Assembly: GCA_934726055.1 (NCBI GenBank)
Contig: CAKVCZ010000002.1
Coordinates: forward strand, 62,001 to 126,000
Length of the DNA stretch: 64,000 nucleotides
DNA from: an uncultured Candidatus Melainabacteria bacterium
GTDB taxonomy: Bacteria; Cyanobacteriota; Vampirovibrionia; Gastranaerophilales; Gastranaerophilaceae
Direction: 5' to 3'
Position numbers and translations under genes: made by a program. Numbering within the stretch: the stretch's first letter is position 1; the number at the start of each line of letters is the position of its first letter. Of the stretch, positions 1 to 8,638 are shown in pieces. The notes beneath the pieces were generated by a model that saw nothing but the letters and a program-made list of their open reading frames with translations, ran no database searches and was not told where the DNA came from.

Positions 1-354
1 GAAGGTTTTAACGGTGGTAAAAACGGCGATTTGTATTTGAATATTGTGATAGAAAATAATTCAAACTTTAAATACGATGATTTAAATGTACTGTTTACTA
101 TACCAATTACTCCACCGGAAGCTGTTTTGGGTACTTCTATTAACGTTCCGACAGCAAATGGTAATGTGTTAATGAAAATTATGCCAAAAACAAGTTCAGG
201 TCAAAAGTATCGTCTTGCGGGGCAGGGTTTAACTAAAAATGGCAAAACAGGCGATATGATTGTAACTGTTAATATTGAAATTCCAAAGAATCTCTCAGAT
301 AAAGAAATTCAACTATATCAACAATTGAGAGATTTATCCAAAGAAAAAGTGTAA
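1..354 (+). CDS. dnaJ: DnaJ/CbpA-type co-chaperone, C-terminal fragment
   Basis: The reading frame is open from the first base, so the gene begins outside the window; about 117 residues remain. They match the second substrate-binding beta domain of DnaJ/CbpA proteins: a GDLYLNI strand, then the ITPPEAVLGTSINVPT segment, SGQKYRLAGQGL, and a closing GDMIVTVNIEIPKNLSDKE. By family knowledge the protein recruits client proteins to DnaK, which is encoded about 43 kb away. The J domain cannot be seen, and the zinc-finger question (DnaJ versus the finger-less CbpA) cannot be settled from this part. Confidence 0.85.
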   Translation, partial: EGFNGGKNGDLYLNIVIENNSNFKYDDLNVLFTIPITPPEAVLGTSINVPTANGNVLMKIMPKTSSGQKYRLAGQGLTKNGKTGDMIVTVNIEIPKNLSDKEIQLYQQLRDLSKEKV

Positions 355-485
355 TTCAAATTAATTATAAAAATTCTATCCCATTTCAAATTTTATTTTT
401 AAAATAAAATGATGTTTGTTTTTTTTATGCTTGCAAAAATTTACATTATTATGTATAATAGATTTGTATTCAATATTCATAAGCT

Positions 486-507
486 ATGGCTCAAGTATTT
501 GAGCCAT
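486..507 (+). terminator. hairpin terminator after dnaJ fragment
   Basis: ATGGCTCAA and TTGAGCCAT pair perfectly (9 bp) around a 4-nt loop and are followed by TTTTCTCTG. It lies between two convergent genes and probably ends the dnaJ transcript. Confidence 0.6.
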
Positions 508-543
508 TTTCTCTGTCTAAACCTTTATTTAATGTTTGTCTAA

Positions 544-1179
544 TTATAAATTATGAATAGCTTTTTGGCTATCTTCGGTTTCTTCTGTATTATTAGCTGA
601 TTGAGCTTTTTTGAATGTTTTTTTGCCCTTGTGCCATAGTACAACAAAAAACAGTACAATAATTGCAGATACAACAATTATAACTAATTCAAGATATTGT
701 TTAATCCATTCTCCACAAAGCATTAGAACAATGCTTACAACAAAAAATCTGCCGGCTCTGCCAAAAAAGCTTGCTAGTGCAAATTGCCACCAGTTCATAT
801 TCAAAACACCGCTTGCAATTGTAAATACTTTATATGGAATTGGGGTGAATCCTGCAAAAAATACGGCAATTGCACCATATTTGTTGTAAAGTGCTTCAAC
901 TTTTTCAAACTGATCGTGATTTTTTCTGAAAAACCAGTTGAATACAGGTCTGCCACCAATTAAGCCAATCAAATATCCAACTAATCCTCCAAGTACAGAT
1001 GCAAAAGAACAAATTGTTGCATACCATAAAGCTTTTTCAGGTTTTGCCAAATCCATTGCAATAAGCAAAAAATCAGGAGGTGGAACAAGGAAAAAACTTT
1101 CTATGAAAGAGTTTAGAGCAAGTCCCCATATTCCTAAAGATTGAAAGTATGTATTCATATTTGTAAATAATTCGTGCAT
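544..1179 (-). CDS. DedA/YqaA-like VTT-domain membrane protein
   Basis: 211 residues with several hydrophobic segments and the VTT (SNARE-associated) signature: FIESFFLVPPPDFLLIAMDL near residues 25-44, a GYLIGLIGGRP turn, and the FFAGFTPIPYKVFTIASG block with FFGRAGRFF, as in the YqaA branch of DedA proteins. Family members sit in the inner membrane and are linked to lipid flipping and membrane potential; the substrate here is unknown. The ATG has an AGGA site 8 nt upstream. The S4-domain gene upstream ends only 4 nt before it, so the two form an operon. The C-terminus is a Lys-rich then acidic cytoplasmic tail. Confidence 0.85.
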   Translation of the reverse strand: MHELFTNMNTYFQSLGIWGLALNSFIESFFLVPPPDFLLIAMDLAKPEKALWYATICSFASVLGGLVGYLIGLIGGRPVFNWFFRKNHDQFEKVEALYNKYGAIAVFFAGFTPIPYKVFTIASGVLNMNWWQFALASFFGRAGRFFVVSIVLMLCGEWIKQYLELVIIVVSAIIVLFFVVLWHKGKKTFKKAQSANNTEETEDSQKAIHNL

Positions 1180-1183
1180 ATAT

Positions 1184-1432
1184 TTAGTCCTCTATTAATT
1201 CATATAACGTGCTTGATTCTTGAATGCTTACATTATTTTGAGGGATTACAAGAACTTTTGCTTTAACAGTTCTGTTATGATATTCAATTGTAATAATATC
1301 ACCAACTTTTAGTTGTTTTGATGGTTTTGCCTGATTGTTATTCACCAAAACCCTTCCCATATCAGAAACTTCATTGGCAACGGTTCTTCGTTTTATTAGT
1401 CTTGAAACTTTTAAAAATTTATCTAATCTCAA
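1184..1432 (-). CDS. small S4-domain RNA-binding protein (RqcP/HslR-like)
   Basis: 82 residues, almost entirely one S4 RNA-binding domain: MRLDKFLKVSRLIKRRTVAN, then GRVLVNNNQAKPSKQLKVGD. Members of this group (RqcP/YabO in Firmicutes, Hsp15 in proteobacteria) bind stalled 50S subunits and help tail or recycle blocked nascent chains. The start is a TTG preceded by AAGGGG at 8 nt; no ATG fits. It is followed 4 nt later by the VTT protein gene. Size matches RqcP better than the longer Hsp15, but the exact subfamily is not settled. Confidence 0.8.
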   Translation of the reverse strand: MRLDKFLKVSRLIKRRTVANEVSDMGRVLVNNNQAKPSKQLKVGDIITIEYHNRTVKAKVLVIPQNNVSIQESSTLYELIED

Positions 1433-1523
1433 AAATTTATCCCCTTAGTTAAATATTATCATAAAAGTTTGCATTTTTTCATGGTATATTATAAAATGAA
1501 ACAATAAGGAATTATAAAAATAT

Positions 1524-2873
1524 ATGGACTCGACTGTCAGTACGATATTTAATCTCTTAATAGTAGCGTTTTTATTACTATCGAATGCGTTTTGTGTTGC
1601 ATCAGAATTTGCAATGGTAAGAGTGAGAAGAACCAGAATGGAAGAATTGTCTAAACAAGGCAATAAAACTGCTGAATTGGTTCTTGAACAAATAGAAGAT
1701 ATGGATAGAATTGTTGGTGCAGCTCAACTTGGGGTTACAATTTCCAGTGTAGCTTTAGGTTGGGTTGGAGAAGCTACTATCGCAGGTATTGTAGAACCTC
1801 TGTTTAGTTTCTTACCACAAATATCTCAAAGTATTGCAGTTCATACATTCTCAGCTATTATCGCATTTTCATTAATTACATTTTTACATGTTTCTTTGGG
1901 AGAACAAGCTCCTAAACTGATTGCTTTGCAATATACAGAAAAAATAGCTCTATTTATTGCTCGTCCAACTGCTTGGATGGCTACAATTTTTAATCCTTTG
2001 GTTATTTTACTAAATGGTTTTTGTAATCTTTTATTAAAAATGCTACACATAGAAAATCCAAAAACAACTTTTGCTCATTCAACTGAAGAATTGGACATGC
2101 TTGTTGATGCAAGTTACAAAGAAGGTGTTTTGAATGAAACAGAAAAAGAAATGCTGCACAATGCTTTCAAATTTTCTGACTTAACTGCAAAAGAAGTTAT
2201 GATTCCACGAACAGACATGATTTGTATTCAAAATGATATTGGTCTAAGCGAATTGAATGCTTTCGCTTGTGAAAATCAATATACAAGATATCCTGTATTT
2301 GAAGAAGATTTGGATCATATCAAGGGCTTTTTACATGTAAAAGATTTATATACATCTTCTATGAAAGAAGAAAATTTTGATATAAACAAGTTGATTCGTC
2401 CGATATTATTTGTTCCTGAAACAATTACATTGGATAATATTGTTAGAGAATTTAAAAAGTGTCAAGGACAAATTGCAATTGTAATTGATGAATATGGCGG
2501 AACAGCAGGCCTTGTAACATTAGAAGATGTTTTTGAAGAAATTTTTGGCGAAGTTCAAGATGAATTTGATGAAGTTGAAGAAGTTGATATAAAAGAAATT
2601 GGTGAAAATTCATTTGAAGCTAATGCTATGTTACGACTTGATGAAATGGCAGAATTCTTCGGACTAAACGGTGAAGATTTTGAAGAAGAGGATGTTGACA
2701 CCGTTGGTGGTGTTGTTTTAAAACTTTTAGGCAGAATCGCACAACTTGATGATTCTGTTGAATGGAAAGATATGACACTTCAAGTAAAAGAAATTGACGG
2801 TGTTAGAATTACAAAAATTTTAATTGTAAAACATCAAAAAGTTGAAGAAGAAGATTTAGAAAAAGCTGAATAA
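1524..2873 (+). CDS. CorC/HlyC-family transporter with CNNM and CBS domains
   Basis: 449 residues in the usual order: an N-terminal CNNM/DUF21 membrane domain (about residues 5-190, with the SEFAMVRVRRTRMEEL motif), a CBS pair (about 210-335, containing AKEVMIPRTDM and IAIVIDEYGGTAGLVTLEDV), and the C-terminal CorC_HlyC domain (about 350-430). Relatives are inner-membrane Mg2+/Na+ exporters or regulators of cation efflux (YfjD, MpfA, CNNM); the old hemolysin label is historical. An AAGGA lies 13 nt before the ATG, a long spacing. The acidic last 15 residues are variable in the family. Confidence 0.88.
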   Translation: MDSTVSTIFNLLIVAFLLLSNAFCVASEFAMVRVRRTRMEELSKQGNKTAELVLEQIEDMDRIVGAAQLGVTISSVALGWVGEATIAGIVEPLFSFLPQISQSIAVHTFSAIIAFSLITFLHVSLGEQAPKLIALQYTEKIALFIARPTAWMATIFNPLVILLNGFCNLLLKMLHIENPKTTFAHSTEELDMLVDASYKEGVLNETEKEMLHNAFKFSDLTAKEVMIPRTDMICIQNDIGLSELNAFACENQYTRYPVFEEDLDHIKGFLHVKDLYTSSMKEENFDINKLIRPILFVPETITLDNIVREFKKCQGQIAIVIDEYGGTAGLVTLEDVFEEIFGEVQDEFDEVEEVDIKEIGENSFEANAMLRLDEMAEFFGLNGEDFEEEDVDTVGGVVLKLLGRIAQLDDSVEWKDMTLQVKEIDGVRITKILIVKHQKVEEEDLEKAE

Positions 2874-2898
2874 TATTAAAAATTTAGATTTATTTATG

Positions 2899-2926
2899 TT
2901 GACATGAATAAAAACATCATTATAAA
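2899..2926 (+). promoter_or_regulatory. sigma70-type promoter for the transglycosylase gene
   Basis: TTGACA (2899-2904), 16-bp spacer, TATAAA (2921-2926): one of the few places in the window with a perfect -35 box. It lies about 90 bp upstream of the lytic transglycosylase ATG. Confidence 0.6.
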
Positions 2927-3013
2927 CCAAATGGGGGATATTTACTCTACTCCCATAAAAATTAAGTCTGTTTGGTCGATAATAAATAGAGAGAAGCGAG
3001 GTAATATAATAAT

Positions 3014-3787
3014 ATGTTTTCCCCTATGATTCAAAGTTTAATATCATCCGGAGGTCAGCAAGCTGCAATACAACGTAGTGTGCAATTGCAAAATTATATT
3101 AACAGACCTCAAATACAGGAAGTTAAAAAACCGGATGCACCAAAATCTTTTGCAGAAGTTTTAAAAACTTCACAAGCTCAACAAACAAACAAAACAGGTT
3201 TTGGTAATTTAATATCAAAAGCGACATCAGAAAATGTTAAAGCACAAGTTGTTGATTCTAAAGGCGGTGCAGGTACAAAAGAAGTAGCAGGTTCTGTTGC
3301 TGCTGCAAAAACAGGAAAATTTGGTGCTTTAACGGGTATAAAAAATAAATTTGGTGCATTAAAAGTTGCCAAAAGCGACATGGAAATTCCTGAAATTTCT
3401 AATAAAGCTCCTAAAGCACAGATTTTATCTATGATAGACAAAGTTGCACAAAAGCATGGTGTAGATGAAAAACTTGTAAGAGCGTTAGTAAGACAAGAAT
3501 CAGGATTCAATCCGAATGCTACATCTCATTGTGGTGCACAAGGTTTGATGCAATTAATGCCTTCAACTGCAAAGGGATTAGGAGTAAAAGATGCGTATAA
3601 TCCCGTACAGAATGTTGAAGGTGGCGTAAAATATCTTAAGAATTTATTAAATAAATATAATGGCAATGTAATATTAGCACTTGCCGCATATAACGCAGGT
3701 CCTGGAGCTGTTGATAAATATGATGGAGTTCCGCCATACAAAGAAACTCAAAATTATGTAAAATCTATTTTGGCAAATTATCTGTAA
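3014..3787 (+). CDS. soluble lytic transglycosylase (SLT domain)
   Basis: 257 residues. The C-terminal 115 are a goose-lysozyme/SLT domain: the catalytic Glu is E162 in VRQESGFNPNA, followed by GLMQLMPSTAKGLGV, the VEGGVKYLKNLLNKY helix and ALAAYNAGPGAV. It would cut peptidoglycan between MurNAc and GlcNAc, giving 1,6-anhydro ends. The first 130 residues are Gln/Lys/Ala rich, contain a SFAEVLK segment and show no Sec signal peptide or lipobox, as in flagellum-associated transglycosylases. That could mean export by the type III apparatus encoded at 17.8-21.8 kb, which is inference. GAGGT precedes the ATG by 9 nt. Confidence 0.88.
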   Translation: MFSPMIQSLISSGGQQAAIQRSVQLQNYINRPQIQEVKKPDAPKSFAEVLKTSQAQQTNKTGFGNLISKATSENVKAQVVDSKGGAGTKEVAGSVAAAKTGKFGALTGIKNKFGALKVAKSDMEIPEISNKAPKAQILSMIDKVAQKHGVDEKLVRALVRQESGFNPNATSHCGAQGLMQLMPSTAKGLGVKDAYNPVQNVEGGVKYLKNLLNKYNGNVILALAAYNAGPGAVDKYDGVPPYKETQNYVKSILANYL

Positions 3788-3863
3788 GCATCAAAAAATC
3801 AGGCAAAAAATGTAAATTTTGAAACCTCAAAGATGTTTTTGTAAATGTCAAATTATAAAACAA

Positions 3864-3900
3864 ATTGAAATTATCTTCTATTAAAGAAGATAATTTCAAT
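3864..3900 (+). terminator. hairpin after transglycosylase gene
   Basis: A perfect 16-bp inverted repeat (arms 3864-3879 and 3885-3900) with a 5-nt loop. No T-run follows, so it may be a terminator or an mRNA-stabilising stem. The rest of 3788-4060 shows only the dnaE promoter. Confidence 0.5.
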
Positions 3901-4031
3901 ATTATGGTGCGATAAATTATGAGTTTGATTGTCAATATTACTTAAAACTGTGAGGTTTTGTCTGTACCCAAGTCTAATTGTTTATTGGAATCATGTTAGC
4001 AAGATTTATATTTTTTAATAATGTCTTTTTT

Positions 4032-4040
4032 TGATATAAT
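4032..4040 (+). promoter_or_regulatory. extended -10 promoter for dnaE
   Basis: TGATATAAT is a perfect extended -10 (TGnTATAAT). Transcription would begin near 4047, giving a leader of only about 14 nt before the dnaE ATG at 4061, with no clear Shine-Dalgarno site. Confidence 0.6.
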
Positions 4041-4060
4041 CCCCATGATAAACTGTATAT

Positions 4061-7000
4061 ATGTCAAATATTCCATATGTACCACTACATTTGCATACAG
4101 AATACTCCTTGTTGGATGGCGCAATCAGAATTGATAAATTGTGCAAATTTGCGTTAGAAAACAATTTTCCGGCAGTTGCCGTTACAGATCATGGTGTTAT
4201 GTATGGTGATTTGGAATTATACGAAACAGCATTAAATTTAAGCAATGAAGAACAAAGGCTAAAACCTTTATTGGGGTGTGAGTTTTATGTTCATAACGGT
4301 GATATAGAAGAACGTGATAAAATGAATAATCCTTGTTATCACCTTGTTCTTATTGCAAAAAATAATACCGGATATCAAAACCTTATCAGATTAACCTCTG
4401 TGGCATGGTGCAAAGGTCGTTATGTTCATCCACGTATAAATTGGGAATTATTGAAAGAACACCATGAGGGTGTAATATGTTTATCTGCTTGTTTGGGCGG
4501 TGAGGTTTTGCAAAATTTATTACATCATGAACCTGAAAAAGCAAGAGAAGTCGCAAAACAATACAAAGATTTATTTGGCGAAGATTATTATATTGAATTG
4601 CAAGACCATGGGCTTGAAGAACAAAAGAAAACAAATCCTGAGTTAATTAAAATTGCACAAGAATTAGGCATTGAGATGGTTATTACAAACGATTCTCATT
4701 ATCTAAATAAAGAAGATGCAGATACGCATGATACTTTATTGTGTTTAAATACTAATTCTGATAAAGATGATCCAAACCGTTTTCATTTCCCAAGTAATGA
4801 ATTTTATGTAAAAACTGCCGAACAATTGAGAGAAAGTTTCTCTTGGATGGATAGGGAACTTTTTGATACTTGTATAGAAAATACAGTAAAAATTGCAGAG
4901 AAATGTAATGTAGTTGTTAAAAAAACGGATGCACTTCCTGCTTACGAAGTTCCAAAAGGGTTTACGACAGAAACATATTTAAATAACCTTGTATATAACG
5001 GAATGAAAAAGCGTTATGGTAAAATTACCGAAGAATTACAAGAAAGAGCTGATTATGAATTAAAAGTAATTGAGGATATGGGATTTGCTGCATATTTCTT
5101 AATTACATGGGACTTTATTCATTTTGCAAAAACACATGGAATCCCTGTTGGTCCTGGGCGTGGTTCAGCAGCAGGGTCTTTAGTTGCGTATGCTCTTGAA
5201 ATTACAGATTTAGACCCAATTCAGCATAAACTTTTGTTTGAAAGATTTTTGAATCCTGAACGTTTTACAATGCCCGATATTGATATCGACTTTTGTATTG
5301 AACGTAGAGGAGAAGTTATTGATTATGTAACTCAAAAATACGGTGAAGATAAAGTATGTCAAATCATTACATTTGGTACTTATGCAGCAAAAGCAGCATT
5401 CAAAGGTGTTGCACGTCTATTTAAAGTTCCTTTTTCTGAAAGTAATCGTTTAGCCTCTTTAATTGATCCTGCAATTGAGGTTGCTCAATCTTTCAATGAA
5501 AAAGCAAAAACTCTAAAAGATGCAATGCAATACGATGGTTCAGAATTAAAAACCCTGTATGATAATGATGAACAGATTGTTGTTGATCCGATAGAAGGAA
5601 AAACTGTCGGTTTAAAGAAAATAATTGATTTAGCAATTGGTGTAGAAGGTATAAAAAACAATACAGGTACACATGCTGCGGGTGTTATTATTGCACCAAA
5701 ACCGTTAGATCAAATTTTACCTGTGCAACCGTCCAAAGATGGCATTGTACAAACAGGATATCCACCTCATGCTGTTACAGAGTTTTTAAGCCTTTTAAAA
5801 ATGGACTTTTTGGGATTAAGAAACTTAACTACAATATACAAAACTCTTGATGCAATCAAGAAACGTCAAGGTATTGAAGTTGATATTAATAATATTCCAC
5901 TTGATGATAAACAAACATATGAAATGTTGATGACAGGGGATACGGATGGAGTATTCCAGTTAGAATCCGCAGGAATGAAAAACCTTGTAAAAAGATTAAA
6001 ACCGGACGTATTCGAAGATTTGGGTGCGTTGGTAGCACTATTTAGACCGGGGCCGTTAGATTCGGGCATGGTAGATCACTTTGTAGATAGAAAACATGGT
6101 CGAGAACCAATTACATACGCTCATCCACTTCTAGAACCTGTTTTAAAGGATACGTATGGCACGATTGTATATCAAGAGCAGATTATGCAAGTGTTCCAAG
6201 TTCTTGCAGATTATTCACTCGGTAAAGCCGACAAAGTTCGTCGTATGATGGGTAAGAAAAAAGTTGATGAAATGGAACAACAAAGGGGCTTGTTTATTGA
6301 AGCTTCTGCTCGACATGGTATGACAGCAAAAGATGCAGAAGATTTGTTTGAACAAATTCTTGCGTTCGCATCATACTGTTTTAACCGTAGTCATTCCGCT
6401 GCGTATGCTTTTGTTGCATATCAAACAGCTTATTTAAAATGTCATTATCCTGTTGAGTATATGTCTTGCTTGTTATCAAGTGTAGCTAGCGATCAGGAAA
6501 AAACACAATTATATATTGAAGAGTGTAATAAAAAAGGTATAAAAGTTTTACCACCAGATATAAATAAGTCTTATGCGGAGTTTGCACCAGATGGTGATAA
6601 TATTAGATTTGGGCTTGCATCTGTAAAACAAGTTGGTGAAGTTGTTGTAGAAATGATAATCAAAGAACGTGAAGAACATGGAGAATTTAAATCCATTTAT
6701 GATTATTGTAAAAGAATTGATCCAAAAGCAACAAATAAACGTGTTTTAGAAGGTTTAATTAAATCAGGTGCATTTTCAAATATTGAAAAGAGTCGAAAGC
6801 AATTGCTTGAAAATATTGAGTACATTGTTAATACTGCATCAAAAGAGGCAAAAGCAAAAGAATTAGGACAAACAAGTTTATTTGCAGGTTTGGAGGGCAA
6901 TAACGATTTTGCTGAAACTCAGTTCCATTTAGCTGGTTCTGATGAAGAATTTTCAAGCAAAGAACTTCAAGCTTTTGAAAAGGAATTTTTAGGTTTTTAT

Positions 7001-7597
7001 ATTTCATCTCATCCACTATCTTCAATAATGGATAAAATGCCGTTTTTAGAAACTCATAAAATTTCCGAGATAAAAGAATTGCCAGTGGATAAAACGGTTA
7101 CTATTTGTGGATTAATTACGTCAGTAAAACAAATTCCATATAAAAAAGATCCTTCCAAATTTTTAAAAACAATTGTTTTGGAAGATTTATCAGGAAAAAT
7201 GGAAGCGTTGTGTTTTCATCAAAATTTAGTAGCATTTAATGATTTTCTTCAGGCTGATAACAAGGTAATTATTACAGGTAAAACAAGTTCACGTTCAGAA
7301 GATAGCATGAATATTATAATAAATGATGTCAAACCTGTTGATAATGCAAATATATTTATGATATCAATAAATGACAGAGTTCCGTATGAGGAATTGGTTG
7401 CTATGAAAGATATTTTAGCGAAATTTCCCGGTTCTGATCCTGTTATAATAAAACTGGAAGAAGATGGAACAGAAACAAAAATTGCATCATCACCTACATT
7501 TTGGGTAAATGCGACGTATGATTTGGAACATTCCATTAAAAAATTTATACCAAGTAAAATATCAGTTGAGATAAAATCAATAGAAGAAAAAATATAA
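4061..7597 (+). CDS. dnaE: DNA polymerase III alpha subunit
   Basis: 1178 residues, normal DnaE length. The replicative polymerase has an N-terminal PHP domain (LHLHTEYSLLDG at 9-20, VTDHG at 41-45), the palm with PGRGSAAGS (365-373) and the catalytic PDIDID block (405-410), a fingers region with FQLESAGMKNLVKRLKPD and LFRPGPLDSGMVDHFV, then HhH and OB-fold modules (OB strand TVTICGLITSVKQIP, about 1015). PHP metal-ligand positions look intact, so residual proofreading is possible, though this cannot be shown here. It stands alone as a transcription unit, with the extended -10 close upstream and a bidirectional terminator after it. Confidence 0.97.
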   Translation: MSNIPYVPLHLHTEYSLLDGAIRIDKLCKFALENNFPAVAVTDHGVMYGDLELYETALNLSNEEQRLKPLLGCEFYVHNGDIEERDKMNNPCYHLVLIAKNNTGYQNLIRLTSVAWCKGRYVHPRINWELLKEHHEGVICLSACLGGEVLQNLLHHEPEKAREVAKQYKDLFGEDYYIELQDHGLEEQKKTNPELIKIAQELGIEMVITNDSHYLNKEDADTHDTLLCLNTNSDKDDPNRFHFPSNEFYVKTAEQLRESFSWMDRELFDTCIENTVKIAEKCNVVVKKTDALPAYEVPKGFTTETYLNNLVYNGMKKRYGKITEELQERADYELKVIEDMGFAAYFLITWDFIHFAKTHGIPVGPGRGSAAGSLVAYALEITDLDPIQHKLLFERFLNPERFTMPDIDIDFCIERRGEVIDYVTQKYGEDKVCQIITFGTYAAKAAFKGVARLFKVPFSESNRLASLIDPAIEVAQSFNEKAKTLKDAMQYDGSELKTLYDNDEQIVVDPIEGKTVGLKKIIDLAIGVEGIKNNTGTHAAGVIIAPKPLDQILPVQPSKDGIVQTGYPPHAVTEFLSLLKMDFLGLRNLTTIYKTLDAIKKRQGIEVDINNIPLDDKQTYEMLMTGDTDGVFQLESAGMKNLVKRLKPDVFEDLGALVALFRPGPLDSGMVDHFVDRKHGREPITYAHPLLEPVLKDTYGTIVYQEQIMQVFQVLADYSLGKADKVRRMMGKKKVDEMEQQRGLFIEASARHGMTAKDAEDLFEQILAFASYCFNRSHSAAYAFVAYQTAYLKCHYPVEYMSCLLSSVASDQEKTQLYIEECNKKGIKVLPPDINKSYAEFAPDGDNIRFGLASVKQVGEVVVEMIIKEREEHGEFKSIYDYCKRIDPKATNKRVLEGLIKSGAFSNIEKSRKQLLENIEYIVNTASKEAKAKELGQTSLFAGLEGNNDFAETQFHLAGSDEEFSSKELQAFEKEFLGFYISSHPLSSIMDKMPFLETHKISEIKELPVDKTVTICGLITSVKQIPYKKDPSKFLKTIVLEDLSGKMEALCFHQNLVAFNDFLQADNKVIITGKTSSRSEDSMNIIINDVKPVDNANIFMISINDRVPYEELVAMKDILAKFPGSDPVIIKLEEDGTETKIASSPTFWVNATYDLEHSIKKFIPSKISVEIKSIEEKI

Positions 7598-7601
7598 ATA
7601 C

Positions 7602-7639
7602 AAAGAATCGGCAAATTTATTAATATTTGCCGATTCTTT
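7602..7639. terminator. bidirectional terminator between dnaE and lpxA
   Basis: A perfect 15-bp inverted repeat (7602-7616 with 7625-7639), A-rich on the left and T-rich on the right, so it can terminate both convergent transcripts. Confidence 0.85.
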
Positions 7640-7656
7640 TATTATGCTAAGTTAGT

Positions 7657-8463
7657 TTATTCTTCATCAAATTCGTCCATATTTGTTTTATATGTTTTTA
7701 AAAGAACTCCACGTTTAGAAGATTGAATAAAATCAATCATTTTTTCAATATACTGATTCATTGGAATTTCTGCTTTAATTTTTTCAATTGCCTGAGTTGT
7801 ATTATATTCGTGAGATACAAGTATTTTGAATGCAGCATTAGTATTTATTCTATCTTCTTTAGAAACTCCGCGTCTTCTCATAGCAACAACATTTAATCCT
7901 TTTGGTACAGGAGGTCTGCCTTCACCTTTAGAATAAGGAAGAATATCCATTCTGGATGCTGAGAATCCGCTAATAATAGCCATATCACCAATTCTAACAT
8001 TTTGATGGAATACTGTCATTCCGCCAAGCCAAGCACCGTATCCAACGTGGCAGTGTCCGCCAAGAGTTGCAAGGTTTGCCATAATAACTTCATCTGCTAA
8101 AACGCAGTTGTGAGCAACGTGAGCTCCTGCCATAAGCAAGCATTTATTACCAATTCTTGTTGTAAAATCTCCGCATGCCGCACCTCTATGAACCGTAACA
8201 TTTTCCTTTATAATTACGTTATCTCCGATAACAACTTTTGTAGGTTCTCCTTTGTATCCCAAATCTTGAGGTTCAGAACCGATAGTTGCAAATGGACTGA
8301 TTGTACAGTTTTTACCGATTTCAGCAAATTCAATAAACGCATTTGCAATAACTCTTGTTCCGCTTCCGATAGTAACATTTTCTCCGATTACTACGTGTGG
8401 CCCTATAATTGCATCATCTGCAATTTTTGCACTTTCGTGTATCACTGCTGTTGGATGTATCAT
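7657..8463 (-). CDS. lpxA: acyl-ACP--UDP-N-acetylglucosamine O-acyltransferase
   Basis: 268 residues of left-handed beta-helix hexapeptide repeats (for example HPTAVIHESAKIADDAIIGP) followed by an alpha-helical tail. The block GAHVAHNC at 113-120 corresponds to the E. coli INAHIAHDC motif; H118 matches the catalytic base His125. It performs the first step of lipid A synthesis, moving a 3-hydroxyacyl chain from ACP to UDP-GlcNAc, so the organism should have an LPS-type outer membrane. No other lpx gene is adjacent, unlike the usual lpxD-fabZ-lpxA-lpxB cluster. A GAGGAG site precedes the ATG. Confidence 0.93.
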   Translation of the reverse strand: MIHPTAVIHESAKIADDAIIGPHVVIGENVTIGSGTRVIANAFIEFAEIGKNCTISPFATIGSEPQDLGYKGEPTKVVIGDNVIIKENVTVHRGAACGDFTTRIGNKCLLMAGAHVAHNCVLADEVIMANLATLGGHCHVGYGAWLGGMTVFHQNVRIGDMAIISGFSASRMDILPYSKGEGRPPVPKGLNVVAMRRRGVSKEDRINTNAAFKILVSHEYNTTQAIEKIKAEIPMNQYIEKMIDFIQSSKRGVLLKTYKTNMDEFDEE

Positions 8464-8602
8464 TATATTTTTATCTCCTCTGTTGTTTATTCTATATTAT
8501 AAATAATATAATAAAAACTGCATATTTAAAAAATTTTTATATAATTTTAATATTAAAATAAACATTTTTTTGGGTTGTTTGGCAATATTTATTTTTGATT
8601 AA

Positions 8603-8630
8603 TAGACAAATTGAAAATAAGTGATAAAAT
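8603..8630 (+). promoter_or_regulatory. promoter directly abutting a glycosyltransferase start
   Basis: TAGACA (8603-8608), 16-bp spacer, TAAAAT (8625-8630) with an upstream TGn. Transcription would start at about 8637, 2 nt before the ATG at 8639: effectively a leaderless message. Confidence 0.5.
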
Positions 8631-8638
8631 ATATAACT

